From positions 32,322,194-32,386,193 of the forward strand of contig OZ026846.1 of assembly GCA_964023205.1 (NCBI GenBank): 64,000 nt of DNA, given 5' to 3'. A model generated the notes under the pieces. The model was not told the DNA's origin and searched no databases. It saw nothing but the letters and a program-made list of their open reading frames with translations. This stretch comes from Lutraria lutraria. Taxonomy: Eukaryota > Mollusca > Bivalvia > Venerida > Mactridae. Positions within the stretch are counted from its first letter, which is position 1. Each line of letters starts with the position of its first letter. Positions 12,646-24,600 of this stretch are shown in pieces. The translations under genes and the position numbers were made by a program.

Positions 12646-15600
12646 CCATGATGGCTTCCTGACAGAGATGTTGAGCCACCTGAGTAGTATAAGAATGGAT
12701 AGAAGAAATCGTTTGGTACACGTGCAATGAAGACTGGAGGCTCCCCGGCGAACTTGGTTGCAGGTTGAGATACATCCACAAATGATACTGTCTGACTAAC
12801 TTCAAATGCTTGCTCCCCATTGGCATTACTGTCTTGACAGAAAGCCCCATTACACTGTATTAAAAAATACAGATAACATGAAATATCAATGTTTTTTAAT
12901 GGATTTGCCATCACTTTGGTAAATCAATAAAATCACCAACAGTGAAATATTTACAACAGATTGTGGTAGTAGAAACCTTATAACTTAAAAAAATTTCAAC
13001 AATAATACTACTACTACTAGTACTGTGTTTAACTAAAATAATGATTAAATGGAAACATATTGAACATCCCTCTCACACAGGTTCAGCTACAAGATCTGTG
13101 AAATTACAATTTATGAGTTTGAACCAATATTTAGTGGAGCTTGTATCAATAAATAACTGACCAATCTTACCTGAAACTGTACCTCCTTCACACTATCATA
13201 CAGGTAAGCCACTCCGATTATCTTTGCTTGAGGAATAGCAAGAGCTCCCACATTGGCATATAATACTTGTATATGAACTCCCATACTTAACCGGCATGAT
13301 GTCAAGTCACTAACAGAATCCTAGAAATAATTAAATCAGATATTCTTAGATGGCCTATGTCACTTAGCAAGGGCTCTGACGACCTGAAATGTCCCTCATT
13401 TTTAATTATTTAATGAATTGACAATTTGGTAAACAAGTGACTTCTGAGGGCAGTACCAGATTCGACATAGGAACCTAATTTGATAAATCTTAGTAGAGAA
13501 CCACTTGACAATAATATGTACTAAATATCTTTATCTCTAGGCTCTAAGTTTTCAGACAAGAAGATTTTCAAAGGTTTTACCTAGATTATCTTTGTAACAC
13601 AAGTGAGCTGCTATTTGGGGCATAATCTGAAAATCTCTGTAGAAGGTCACATGAAAATGCAACATACCAAATATCCAAGCCATAGGCCTTATGATTTGGC
13701 AAAAAAGATTTTTAAAAGTTTTCCCGATAAAAGTCTATAGATGTAAAACATACAACTGACTTCCAGAGTGGTGTCAGTTGCCAATTTTGACCCGAGGGAC
13801 ATAATTTGAAAATATCAAGAAAGAAGAACTTAAATAAGGCAAGACATTAAGTACCTAAGCTCACAACGGTACATTAATAGTATCAAGAGCATATTTGTCC
13901 TACAATAGCTTAAAGGAAGGTATGTAATTATATAAACAAATAAAACACCACAACAGAAGACCATCACAAAAACATCATTGTTATGTTAGAACAAAGTATA
14001 GTAAAACTTCACCCATTGTAGACAATGACCCTTCTTTAACAAACATTTATTGATAAAAAAGAAAAAAATATTTCTAAATAAAGCTAACTGTACACAAAAA
14101 TATCACTACTTTAATGACCATATATAGTTCATAGTTGTGGCTATAGGATAAACTACCCTACCTTAGGTCTGTTATCAGCGATGATTCTAACCCAGTCACC
14201 TATCTTAGTTGTAGCAGTGTTACCAAATGTTGCCACATATCTGTTATCATTAGGTGGGGAATTAGGTCCTTCTAATGCTTGTAATATTTGTGTCTGGATA
14301 TTTTGACATATCTGACCACCAGTCAGTGTGGATACGTTTAATCTGAAAAATAAGGTAAATTCTGTCATTCACGTGAAGGGGTTTCCATGGTAACAAGGTT
14401 ATGGCCACTGACTAGTAACTGCTAGCCCCTCATCACAGTGAGTTTGAATCCCACTTTAGATCGGACAATTTTCGCATGTAAGGAAGCTGTCCAGACAGCT
14501 AATGGAAGGCTGGAGATTCTATCAAAGTGTAAGCCTTGGTATTCCTCCACTGTTAATGCTTGAAAAGTCGCTAAATTCCATTAGTTGTCAGTGCAACGTT
14601 AAACCCATTAATGACAAATATACTTAAATATGAGAATAACTAGCCTTTTTTATATATGACTAATCATTTACAACCACCACACAGTGTCTCTATTTACATC
14701 AGTAGTTGCCATGGTTATGAAGCAGTTACCGGTATTACAAGAAAATATCAACACCATTTTTCTACTTACTAGTATTCAATCATTTCAGAGTCGACCCAGA
14801 AAGAGGGGAGTGGAGATACAGGAAAACTGGACATTTATATCCCTACTCTTTTCCAATAGTCAACCATCAATTAAGTACAAGAAATATTTATCTAAAGGAA
14901 TCAGAGCATGTTATCTATAGAATACTTCTAAAAATGGTTGCTTCAAAAACTTCATATCCATTTCTTTAGATACATTTGTGAAACTATACTGTGTTAATAA
15001 ACTGTTATGTTTAATGTACACATTTTAACCACAGTACAAATTTTGACCAAATACAAAGTTTAACTAATTTTGTCTATGACAATGACAAAGAGTTGATTGA
15101 TATTGGCCACCTGTCCATTTCAACATATTGTACAGCATTTATAGTTACTTAACATGTATGACTGTACAACTTATTTATATAACTTGTATAAATATATACA
15201 TAAAATTATGCACTTATGTTACACAAAATATATAACACAATATAATTCTTAGTCTATTGACTAATACTTGTACTGATGTGACCACAATATTATTAGATAC
15301 ATAAATTATGTTGAATATACAATGTGCGGATATAAATGTAATTTTCTATAAATATTTTGAGTATTTTTAAACATATATTCTGACATTTTTTTATACATAT
15401 TATATGTTCATATAAGCGCATATAATTGTGTACACCTATTCATATATAAATAGTATCTATTAAATACATACATATATACAAACATTTAAATTGCTATAAT
15501 CATTTGTTTCCTTAATTCAAAAGCGTAATATACAAATTTTGACTAAATTTTGTCTTAAGTACACATTTCGACCAAAGAACTCAGATTTGTTTTAAGTTCA

Positions 15601-18600
15601 TATTTTGACCAAATTCATGAATGCATTACTCAGAATAAAATCTTTTAACTAAACACATCAGGTCAAACACATTCACACGTTAATATGATGGTATGTATGA
15701 AGTTGCATAAGAATCAATTGAAAACTCTGGAAGTAGAAACCAATATAAACATTCATATATAATACCGTAATCACTTGTATATAGGTCAGCGGTAATCCTG
15801 GGAAAATCTTTTTTGTCATGTATGAAAATTACATAAATGTTTTAGCAAAGAAATGTACAAAACAGATGAAAAAAAACAACAGCACCATTTCAGTTTATTT
15901 GTGTGCTTCGCAACTTTTACGGAAACATGATGATTACTTACGGTAAAAAGTGTGACTTATACATGAGTGATAACAGTAATGAAGCATACAATTTTGTTTT
16001 TAAGTTAAAAGTCACCTAATTCCAAAGTATGAATACTGGAAAAAAATATAGACCAAACATCCAACCATAAGATGACTCAAATAGACACCCCATTAACTGC
16101 ATTCACTAGAGTATTTATACACAAGTTCACAACTTAAAAGATAGATTATCAATTTTTTTAAAAACTTGACAGGTGTTTACCTGACAATGCATCCAGATCT
16201 CATATTTTCACCAAACATGATCGGAGTCCTAGATATGGTAGAGCAGTCTCCATTGGCTGATGCTCTTACGATGGTAAAACCCTGTGATGGGTTTGTAGGA
16301 AGCTCAATGACCTGGTGAAAACAACAACAACAACACTCTTAAACAATTTTTCAAGTTCCGTTATTTTTTGATTTGATCAAAAGTTCTCTGAAAACTGGAA
16401 TTCTCAGAAAACTGGACTTTTAGACCAGTCTGGAAGGGGTCCAGTATTCAGTATGAAATATAAAAATTATGTAAAAAAAAAATTGAGCTGTCACAGAGGT
16501 GACTAATACCCCCGCCACCGCTTTGACACTAATAAGTTGCAATAGTACACTATACGGCTATGCTCAAGGGGACATAACTCTGCAATGAGTGAATCACTGT
16601 GCATGAAAATTGTGTCTTGCGCATCTACACTTGACATATTTCAAGATTTCAAGTTTCATTGCAATAGCTTAAAATTGCTCCACAAACTTTATGCGGACGG
16701 ACGGACCAACCAACCGACCGACAGAGTGACTCCAATATACCCCCTCTCAAACTTCATTTGCGGGGGTATAAAAAATTGTAACATACATGGACATCTATTT
16801 AGCATTAAAGGTTAACAATGCAATCAGTACACTACCATTTTAAAGTAATCAAAAAGATCAAATTCAATGTACATTTTACAATCAATGCAAATCGAGAAAA
16901 CATTTTGCAAATCCAAATCAATTATATTGGTACTACTTATGCACCAAGTGTTATTCAAAGGTAGTATAGAATTGAAATGAAAAACATATAAAATATGAGT
17001 AACCAATGAAGACAATGAAGATAATTATTTACCGCTTGCGTTATGTTCAATCGACCATACAACACTGGCTTTCCTATAACATAACCAGGGTTACCACTTC
17101 TAGGGAATGTATTATTATTGTCAGTCACCTAAAATTCAAAGAAATTAAACTCAACAGTAATATAAGCTGATGCAGTATTAATTGATCAAGGTTACGCCAT
17201 TGTTCAACAACGTTTTGGTTATATACGGCAGCTGATTCACCGAACTAGTTTCCTGGACTGTATTCTAACCAGTACTAACTTACCCTTCCACAAGAAACCA
17301 GCAACTTCTCCATATGTGGAGGAAAATTAACATATTTATCAAATTTTCATAGAAGGCTATAACCAGCTGCGATCAGGTATCAAACCCGGATTGCCGGTTA
17401 TAAATCTGGCACACAAACCTCTTCCTACAGGCCAGAATAGTAAAAAAAAGATAACTTACTGAATTAAATGCAACACTATAACGCTGTGTAAACGGTATAT
17501 TCTGTGATGTCATATCTCTGAATATAAACTGGGTTTGAACTCTGGATATTCCTTCCTTACCATTTGTAGTGATGAAATATCTAACCTGAAATACATGACA
17601 ATATGAAAATATATCACAACAGAAAAATAGTAAACAACACAACAACACTGTAGTACAGTTAACTTCATTGAACACCTTTGGTGACCCAGTCTTCGAATTA
17701 AGCACAGGACCAAGGAACGAGTCCACCAAAATGGCTGTTGGGCCTATTGATTTGAGAATGTCAGTGGTCAGACGGTCCAGTAAACATTTCTGTGATAATT
17801 TTATCATATTTCAGAACCCAAAGGAAAGGAGAAATATTTTGATCACTCTCGAAAAATATGTTTTTTAGCCAATTTATATGAAAGTTTGTGAGTACATTTT
17901 GGTCCACTAAATGTTCATTTGGTCCAGTAGTTTGAATTTTCTTTGGACTGAATGTCCAGGGCTAAAAGAAGTTCATGGTAAAGACTGGTGACCTAAAATG
18001 GTCTTAATGGAGAAGTTAAAATACAGAAATAAACTTATAAATTAAATAAATACATGTGTACTATTTTGTACTTAAACCAGAGAAAGACTACATTCCAAGT
18101 CTATTCACACAGGTTATGTACAGCCCAGCTTTATTTGTGTTATGAAAGTAACAATTATTTATTATTTCATCTACTGATAGAGTTATTACAAATAAGATTG
18201 ATCAGAATAAAGTGTCTGAGTATATAGTGTCAGAGAGTATCAAGTAAATGTCACAGAGAATGATGAGCTAACCGATCAACTTACTTCCTGTACGACATTC
18301 TGGCAAGTACTGGAGGCAGCATCAAATGTTGGACTGGGTATGGTTCCCGATTGAAACGTACAGTCATTCAGTGATCCATCAGGCTGCATACATAGATGAG
18401 TTAAGGATGTGGCATCAATTTCAAGGACATATGGATTGTTGTACAAATCCTGCACCAAGCTAACATTTACGCTAGCTGAAAACAAAAATAGCAACAGCAT
18501 GCTTGCTTAAAATGATACAAAATACTCATGTTTTAATCATAGGCAACTGGTGTGTACCATAGACTCCCTCCCACAGACCCTCTACTACCCAGCAATTTCT

Positions 18601-21600
18601 TTTACACTCCGAAACACTGCTAAATATGTTGTTATAGAATGTTTCATAACAAAAAACAAAGGTTAAAAAAAATCACCATATTATTTTTCTTGGACAGTAC
18701 AGGGTCTTTGTCATATGCTGGTTCCCGGTGGTTTCAATAAATGGGAAAGTCGCTTTATCGTGTTTTTTAAGGATTAATAATGAAAGAAGACATTGAAAAA
18801 ATATTACTGAAGAATGTCTACAGAATGTAACGAGTTAAAGAATTTGTTTTACACTATCTCTGTTGGTAAATACAGACTTTGTGAAAGGCGCTGGACTGGT
18901 GGGCATGTCCGATAGATTGCGTGTTGGTCTGATAAAGAATCTTATCTCATCAGGCCAGATGCCGAGCGACTTATTTACCTGATGCATACACATCTTATAC
19001 TTTGGTACGATAGATTTCTTTTAGGTCCAACAGAATTTTCAAGCTTGTCTGACCGAATGTCCCGACAGATTTTTTGCCTTTCGCAATGTCTGTAATTTGT
19101 AAAGCACCGATACATGCCTCTTCTTGTTTCCTGTGATTTTCTAGACACAGTACTTGGCTTGGCAGTTGGAATGGGGGCACTGAAAAAGCGTCCCTGAGAA
19201 ACTTAGAAAGACAGAGCCGAGAATCGAACCCATGACATTTCGTTTAGTAGTCCAGTACCACTCAACCACCGATCACCCCCTGTGCCTTATTCAGTTCAAG
19301 TATTGGTAAAATTAACTTCTGATTAACTCCTTATTTTATGATTACTGCATATAACCTATCAGGACATGTATAAGTCCACATGTACATGTTATTTTACATA
19401 AAAAGATTTTTACTTCACCATTGAAGCACATTAACACATATGGTCCAGACATAACAGCGTTGTTAAAGTGTTAACAATGTTTATTGTTGTCACTAATGTT
19501 TAGTTCTTTTCTTGTCTCAAACGGGAGACAGACAAAACCCCCCCGAACAAAAACCCTCCCAATGTTTTTAACCTAGGTGGACGAAACCCACCTATGATTT
19601 TTTCAAAGCGGACGAAAAACCCCCAGTGTTTTTTCAAGGCAGACGACACCCCCCAGTGTTTTTTTTTAGATGGACAGGAAAATTACATGCAGTCTGGTGA
19701 ATCTGGTGAACTTGTGAAATTAAATAGTTTTGTATTGTATTTTCATTCTTTTTAAAATTCTCAATGGCACTTAATACTAAATGATTATATTGATAATGAC
19801 AAACTGTAAGATATTCACTCAATTTCTAACTAAAGAAGTCTTTAATTAAGCAATTAACTTGAGTGATTAAATAAGGTTTTAATGACGAACAAACACCAAT
19901 GAATGAAAGATGAAACAAATATACATTTTCAAATGATTTAAGATAGTATACTTACTCGAATATATATTTTTATAATGTATAATTTGTTATATCGCTTTGT
20001 TCGACTTAAAAGGGGGGGCTTTTGTCCGGGAGTTTTTGTCCTACCTTCGTCTCAAACAACATTCCATAAAAACATAAAAATTATGAGACAGAGCCTAGCA
20101 ACAAACAATTTTCCATTCACAACATTGAAATGAAAGCATGTAAGAAGAATGTCAACATATTTTAAGACTGATTTCTTTAAAAAACCTGAAGTCAATTAAT
20201 CTACTGGTAAATCTGCATGTACAATGAGTCTTACTGGGTGGTGTTGTTGTGGTCGGTGGGTTAGTGGGAGCCTGTGTTGTGACTGTACTATCTGTTCCAT
20301 TCACAGCAGTTGTTGCTTCAGTGGTAACTGTAGTAGGTGGTGCAGTGCTTGGTGTAGTAATGTCAACATATGTTCCATTGACAACAAATCCAAATAATCC
20401 TGTAGTCTGCAATAACAATTGTGTAAGAACTCCTAAATTATGTTGTACAGGGTAAATGGCCAGGTGCACTATAAATGTGCCAATACATTTACCATATCAG
20501 TTAAAATAAATCAATTTACTAGTACTTTTGTAAGTTATATGATAATTTTTGTTATATACTGATTGTCAAATGTACATGAATTTAACAATGCATTACATAG
20601 TCTTAAATAAACATGCGGAACAGAGCATTCCCTAACAGTAATATAATCAAAAACTATCGACTGAAGTTTGAAGCTAAAAATAAGCATGTTCAGCGACCTT
20701 GCAATTATTCAGCTTTGATAGTTTAATAAAATCGCACTATGGTGCAATGATTATATGGACTTTATTTATTTGACTGTTAAGTTGTCCAAATAAGTAAAAG
20801 GTATGCCTATATTCACCATGACAACTTTGAATCCACTATAGTAAGAGGCTGCATCAAGAGCTGCTGTTCCAAGACAAGAGGCCTGATTCAATGTAGGGAT
20901 AACTCTTGTACACTCGGTGTTTTCTTCCTGTAGATAGGCTAGAGGGACACAAATGCATATATATTATAAAAAATCTGTAGACAAGACACTAAAAATCTAA
21001 GACTGATAAACTGACTAACATTGAGGCAGGGTTAAAGAGCAGTGAATTTTAAAGATCAAAATCATTCCGTTGTCGCTGTCCCACTGATATTTGTGTGATG
21101 TTGGCTAGGCATTTAAAGATCACATGTGTTTATGACCTGTTTGACATTTTAGCTGTGATTCAGTGCTTTACATATCTAAAAACAAAAGATCAACAACAGT
21201 TTAGGATTGTTGTGGAATTTATGAACAGTAGGTAAGTGTGAAAAACTATTTGTGTTTGAGTCATAGAAAAAATGGGACTGAGTTCTACAGCCATGTATAG
21301 GACACGCCCAAATAATGGTCCTATGGGTGATTTCAAAGACTACTTTAACAAACCATTTAATTAACAGACTTTCTAACAGAAACATCCTGTAGTAGATTAT
21401 ACACACATTAATCAAGTCATGAGACCATAATCATGTCTGACTCAGAATGCATCCTTTACATTAGTCAATTACAATACTGAGTATGGAAACAACTAATGAC
21501 AGGCTTGTGTTTTGAGATCTGTCAACAAGATGATGTTTCAATTTAGAGCTTTGCCACAGAAGTGACTAAAATCCTCGCCGCCACTTTGACAATAGTGCAG

Positions 21601-24600
21601 GGTTCCCAATAACAGCAGGCTGCAGGCCAATTTAGCCGCTTAGAAATGTGTTTAGGCTGGTTAGGAATCAAAAGTTTATAAAATTTTGCTAGAAAATGCC
21701 CGGACCCGCCCCCCCCCCCAGCAGGCCTGTTAGTCTAGCTTTTGGGCCTGTTGGTCACAAACTTATTGAGAACCCTGATAGTGTACTATATGGCTAAAAT
21801 ATAAGTTCAAGGGCACATAACTCTGGAATTAGCAGATCACTGGGCATGAAAATTGTGTCTTGCCCATCTACATTTCATATTGATAATGCATTTCAAGTTT
21901 CAATTCAATCCCTTGAAAAATGAGGATTTGCTCCACAAACATTCATGAACGACACAGTAACTCCAATATATCCCCTTTCAAACTTCATTTGTCGGTGTAT
22001 AATTAACAACATTTCACAGATTTACTTATACAAGATCATGTGAAATATAAGTAGCTTACACATGCACAATGCATAATCAAAATACAGTGCAACTACTTCA
22101 TGGCAACATCCATTGGGATTTGTTGTTGAGAGGTTGATGCTCTAGAGAGCTTAAATTAGTAGTTAAAATGTACATGTACAGTGGGAAAAAATCATGTTGT
22201 TGTTGAAGGGGGGAGGTTGCTGCTCAAGAGGTTTTACTGTAAAACATTTATTATGAAAGCTCAGTGAACAAGTTTTTATACATACACAAAGTATTCTGAT
22301 CATTGCATTGATTAGAATTTGACTGCACAGGAAGAACAAACGTTCCAGTAGCTTCATTAGGATACACAATATAGACTTGTTCTCCGGACGTGTAGAAACT
22401 GTAAATATCATAGAATGGTTCGGGTGTACTGACAGGAAGTGGAAGTGATGCTCTGCCATACTGGTAGGAATATTGATTGAATGATGGGATATCCAGGATA
22501 AAATCTGGGTCTAAATAAAAATTTCTTTCCTTGTCTGAAATACAGAATGGACACATTGATGCATTAACAAAGCTTCATCATAGTTCTCACTTGGATTTCA
22601 AAGTTGCAGTCCCAGGACTCCAATGACTAATAAAGTTGCAGTCCTAATTTGAATCGCGATAAGCGCGAAAAAAACAACAAGTTCTCAGCATTATGCTGTA
22701 CAGTATACTTCAATGAATAAATACCTCTCTATTGGGTGAATGATCTTGAATTCTGACATGTTTTCAAGCCTAAGTAAATCATATAAGCTGGCTAAGTACA
22801 GTATTTGTTTATGAGCAAATGCACAGCAAGTTTTGAATCATATTAATATACAGAATTTTGAAATAAATTTCAATCTAAAAATGTAAAATGTAAGTTGGAA
22901 AAACAGATCAAATACATTATTTATATTCATTGGTTGAAACTGATTTTAGAAAATGTTGAATTCTGAAGACAAATGGATTCAAATCACTCCACAGGAAGCT
23001 AATAAAGATCTTTGTATAATGTGTAAAGGGCCTAACAAAAAAATCCCCTGAACATAAAACAAACTATTAGTTCAGTTTCACAAAACTTATACAATCAACA
23101 AATCAGTCACAATAAGAACGAACGAGTAATAAAATAATAATAAATGAAAAAAACAAACACTTGGCAACAATGGTTAACTAATGGAAGTAACAGTAACAGA
23201 TTGTGTATCAACTAAAACAGATAGGGGCCACAATTAAAGTTCATTTATCAATTGTCCCTCAACAGACCCATAAATGCTGTGACCTTTTTTGTTAGCCATA
23301 AATAGAGTGATTTTTTTTAATTGTGGCCTAAGCCTAACAATTAAACCAACAATACAAACATACATAAAGCTTTCTCATCTATGTAGGAATCAACAACTGT
23401 CAAAAGAAAATCAAAGAATATCCAATGCTATGAAGTCAACATGACATGATAAGCTGACTGCTTTCCTCAATTTTAGATAAAATATACATGAATACTGTAT
23501 CTAACACATACTGTGGAATCATTAATTTTCGTTGGCGATTTAATTTCATGGGTCGACTTATTCACAAAATCAAATCTCCACAAATTTAAATGCAGAGATA
23601 AGGCATTTCTTTTCAAAAATCAAAATCCTTGAATTTATGTCCACACAAAAAAGCCATCTTAGTAAAAACCATGAAAATTGAGCCCAACGAAAATAAACGA
23701 AAATACAGTAATCATTCCAATGCTTTTGGTAAAAAGAATATCTCTTTAATTCCTTTTTATTCATTTATTGATATACAAAATGAAGACTGTGATCAAGACG
23801 TAGAGGAATATTCAATAATGACAAAAACTTACAGTTATCAAAGTAAATACAGAACAATCCATTGTCCGTTGTTGTTTCAACTGGAGGGTTGGAAAACAAG
23901 AAAAAGTTTTCCTGGAAACACGACCCACCATCAAGACTAAAAGGAGAAATTTAAAGAAGTTAATAATGTATTACAAGATCTAGTTGAACAAATCCTTTAG
24001 ATGAACTGTTAGTTAGACTGTTACAGTACAGGATACACTGGTACAAATTATTTCTAAATTGTACCAATGGTTTAAAAGTTATTGATATATGTACCACATT
24101 AACATTCAATTTTTATGTATAATTTTAAAACTAGAGCTGTCACAGAGGTGACTAATACCCCCGTCGCTGCTTTGACACTAAGAAAGCAACAGTACACTAT
24201 ATGGCTAAGTACAAGGGGACATAACTCTGCAATGAGTGAATTGCTGGACATGAAAATTGTGTCTTGCACATCTACACTTGATGGTGATAACATATTTCAA
24301 GTTTCATTGCAATCGCTTAAAAATGTGGAAGTGGTTCGCTCCACAAACTTGCGGATGGATGGTTTGACAGACCGACAGAGTGACTCCAATATACCCCCTC
24401 TCAAACTTTGTTTGACTGGTTAACATTAAAAAAATAATACACAATGGTGAAAATAACTCCATATACTGTATTCTAGATTAGATACAGACATGTAAGTATT
24501 ATCTCAGAGTCATTTTAAGATATTTATGTAAAAGTTAATCTATTTTTGGCCAACTAATCCTAAGTATTGATGAAACATAACTTTTCTATTTTTAAAGGAT

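Noticed and set aside
15000..15620. Degenerate tandem repeats of a TTTTGACCAAAT word in a tectonic intron
   Set aside because: Four or five irregularly spaced hits in AT-rich DNA, with no constant period.
17650..17960. Overlapping short ORFs in tectonic intron 7
   Set aside because: Frames run through the exon 8 acceptor, with no conserved domain.
20249..20455. Plus-strand ORF opposite tectonic exon 6
   Set aside because: A shadow of the Thr/Pro-rich coding exon on the minus strand (Thr codons read as Gly/Val on the other strand).
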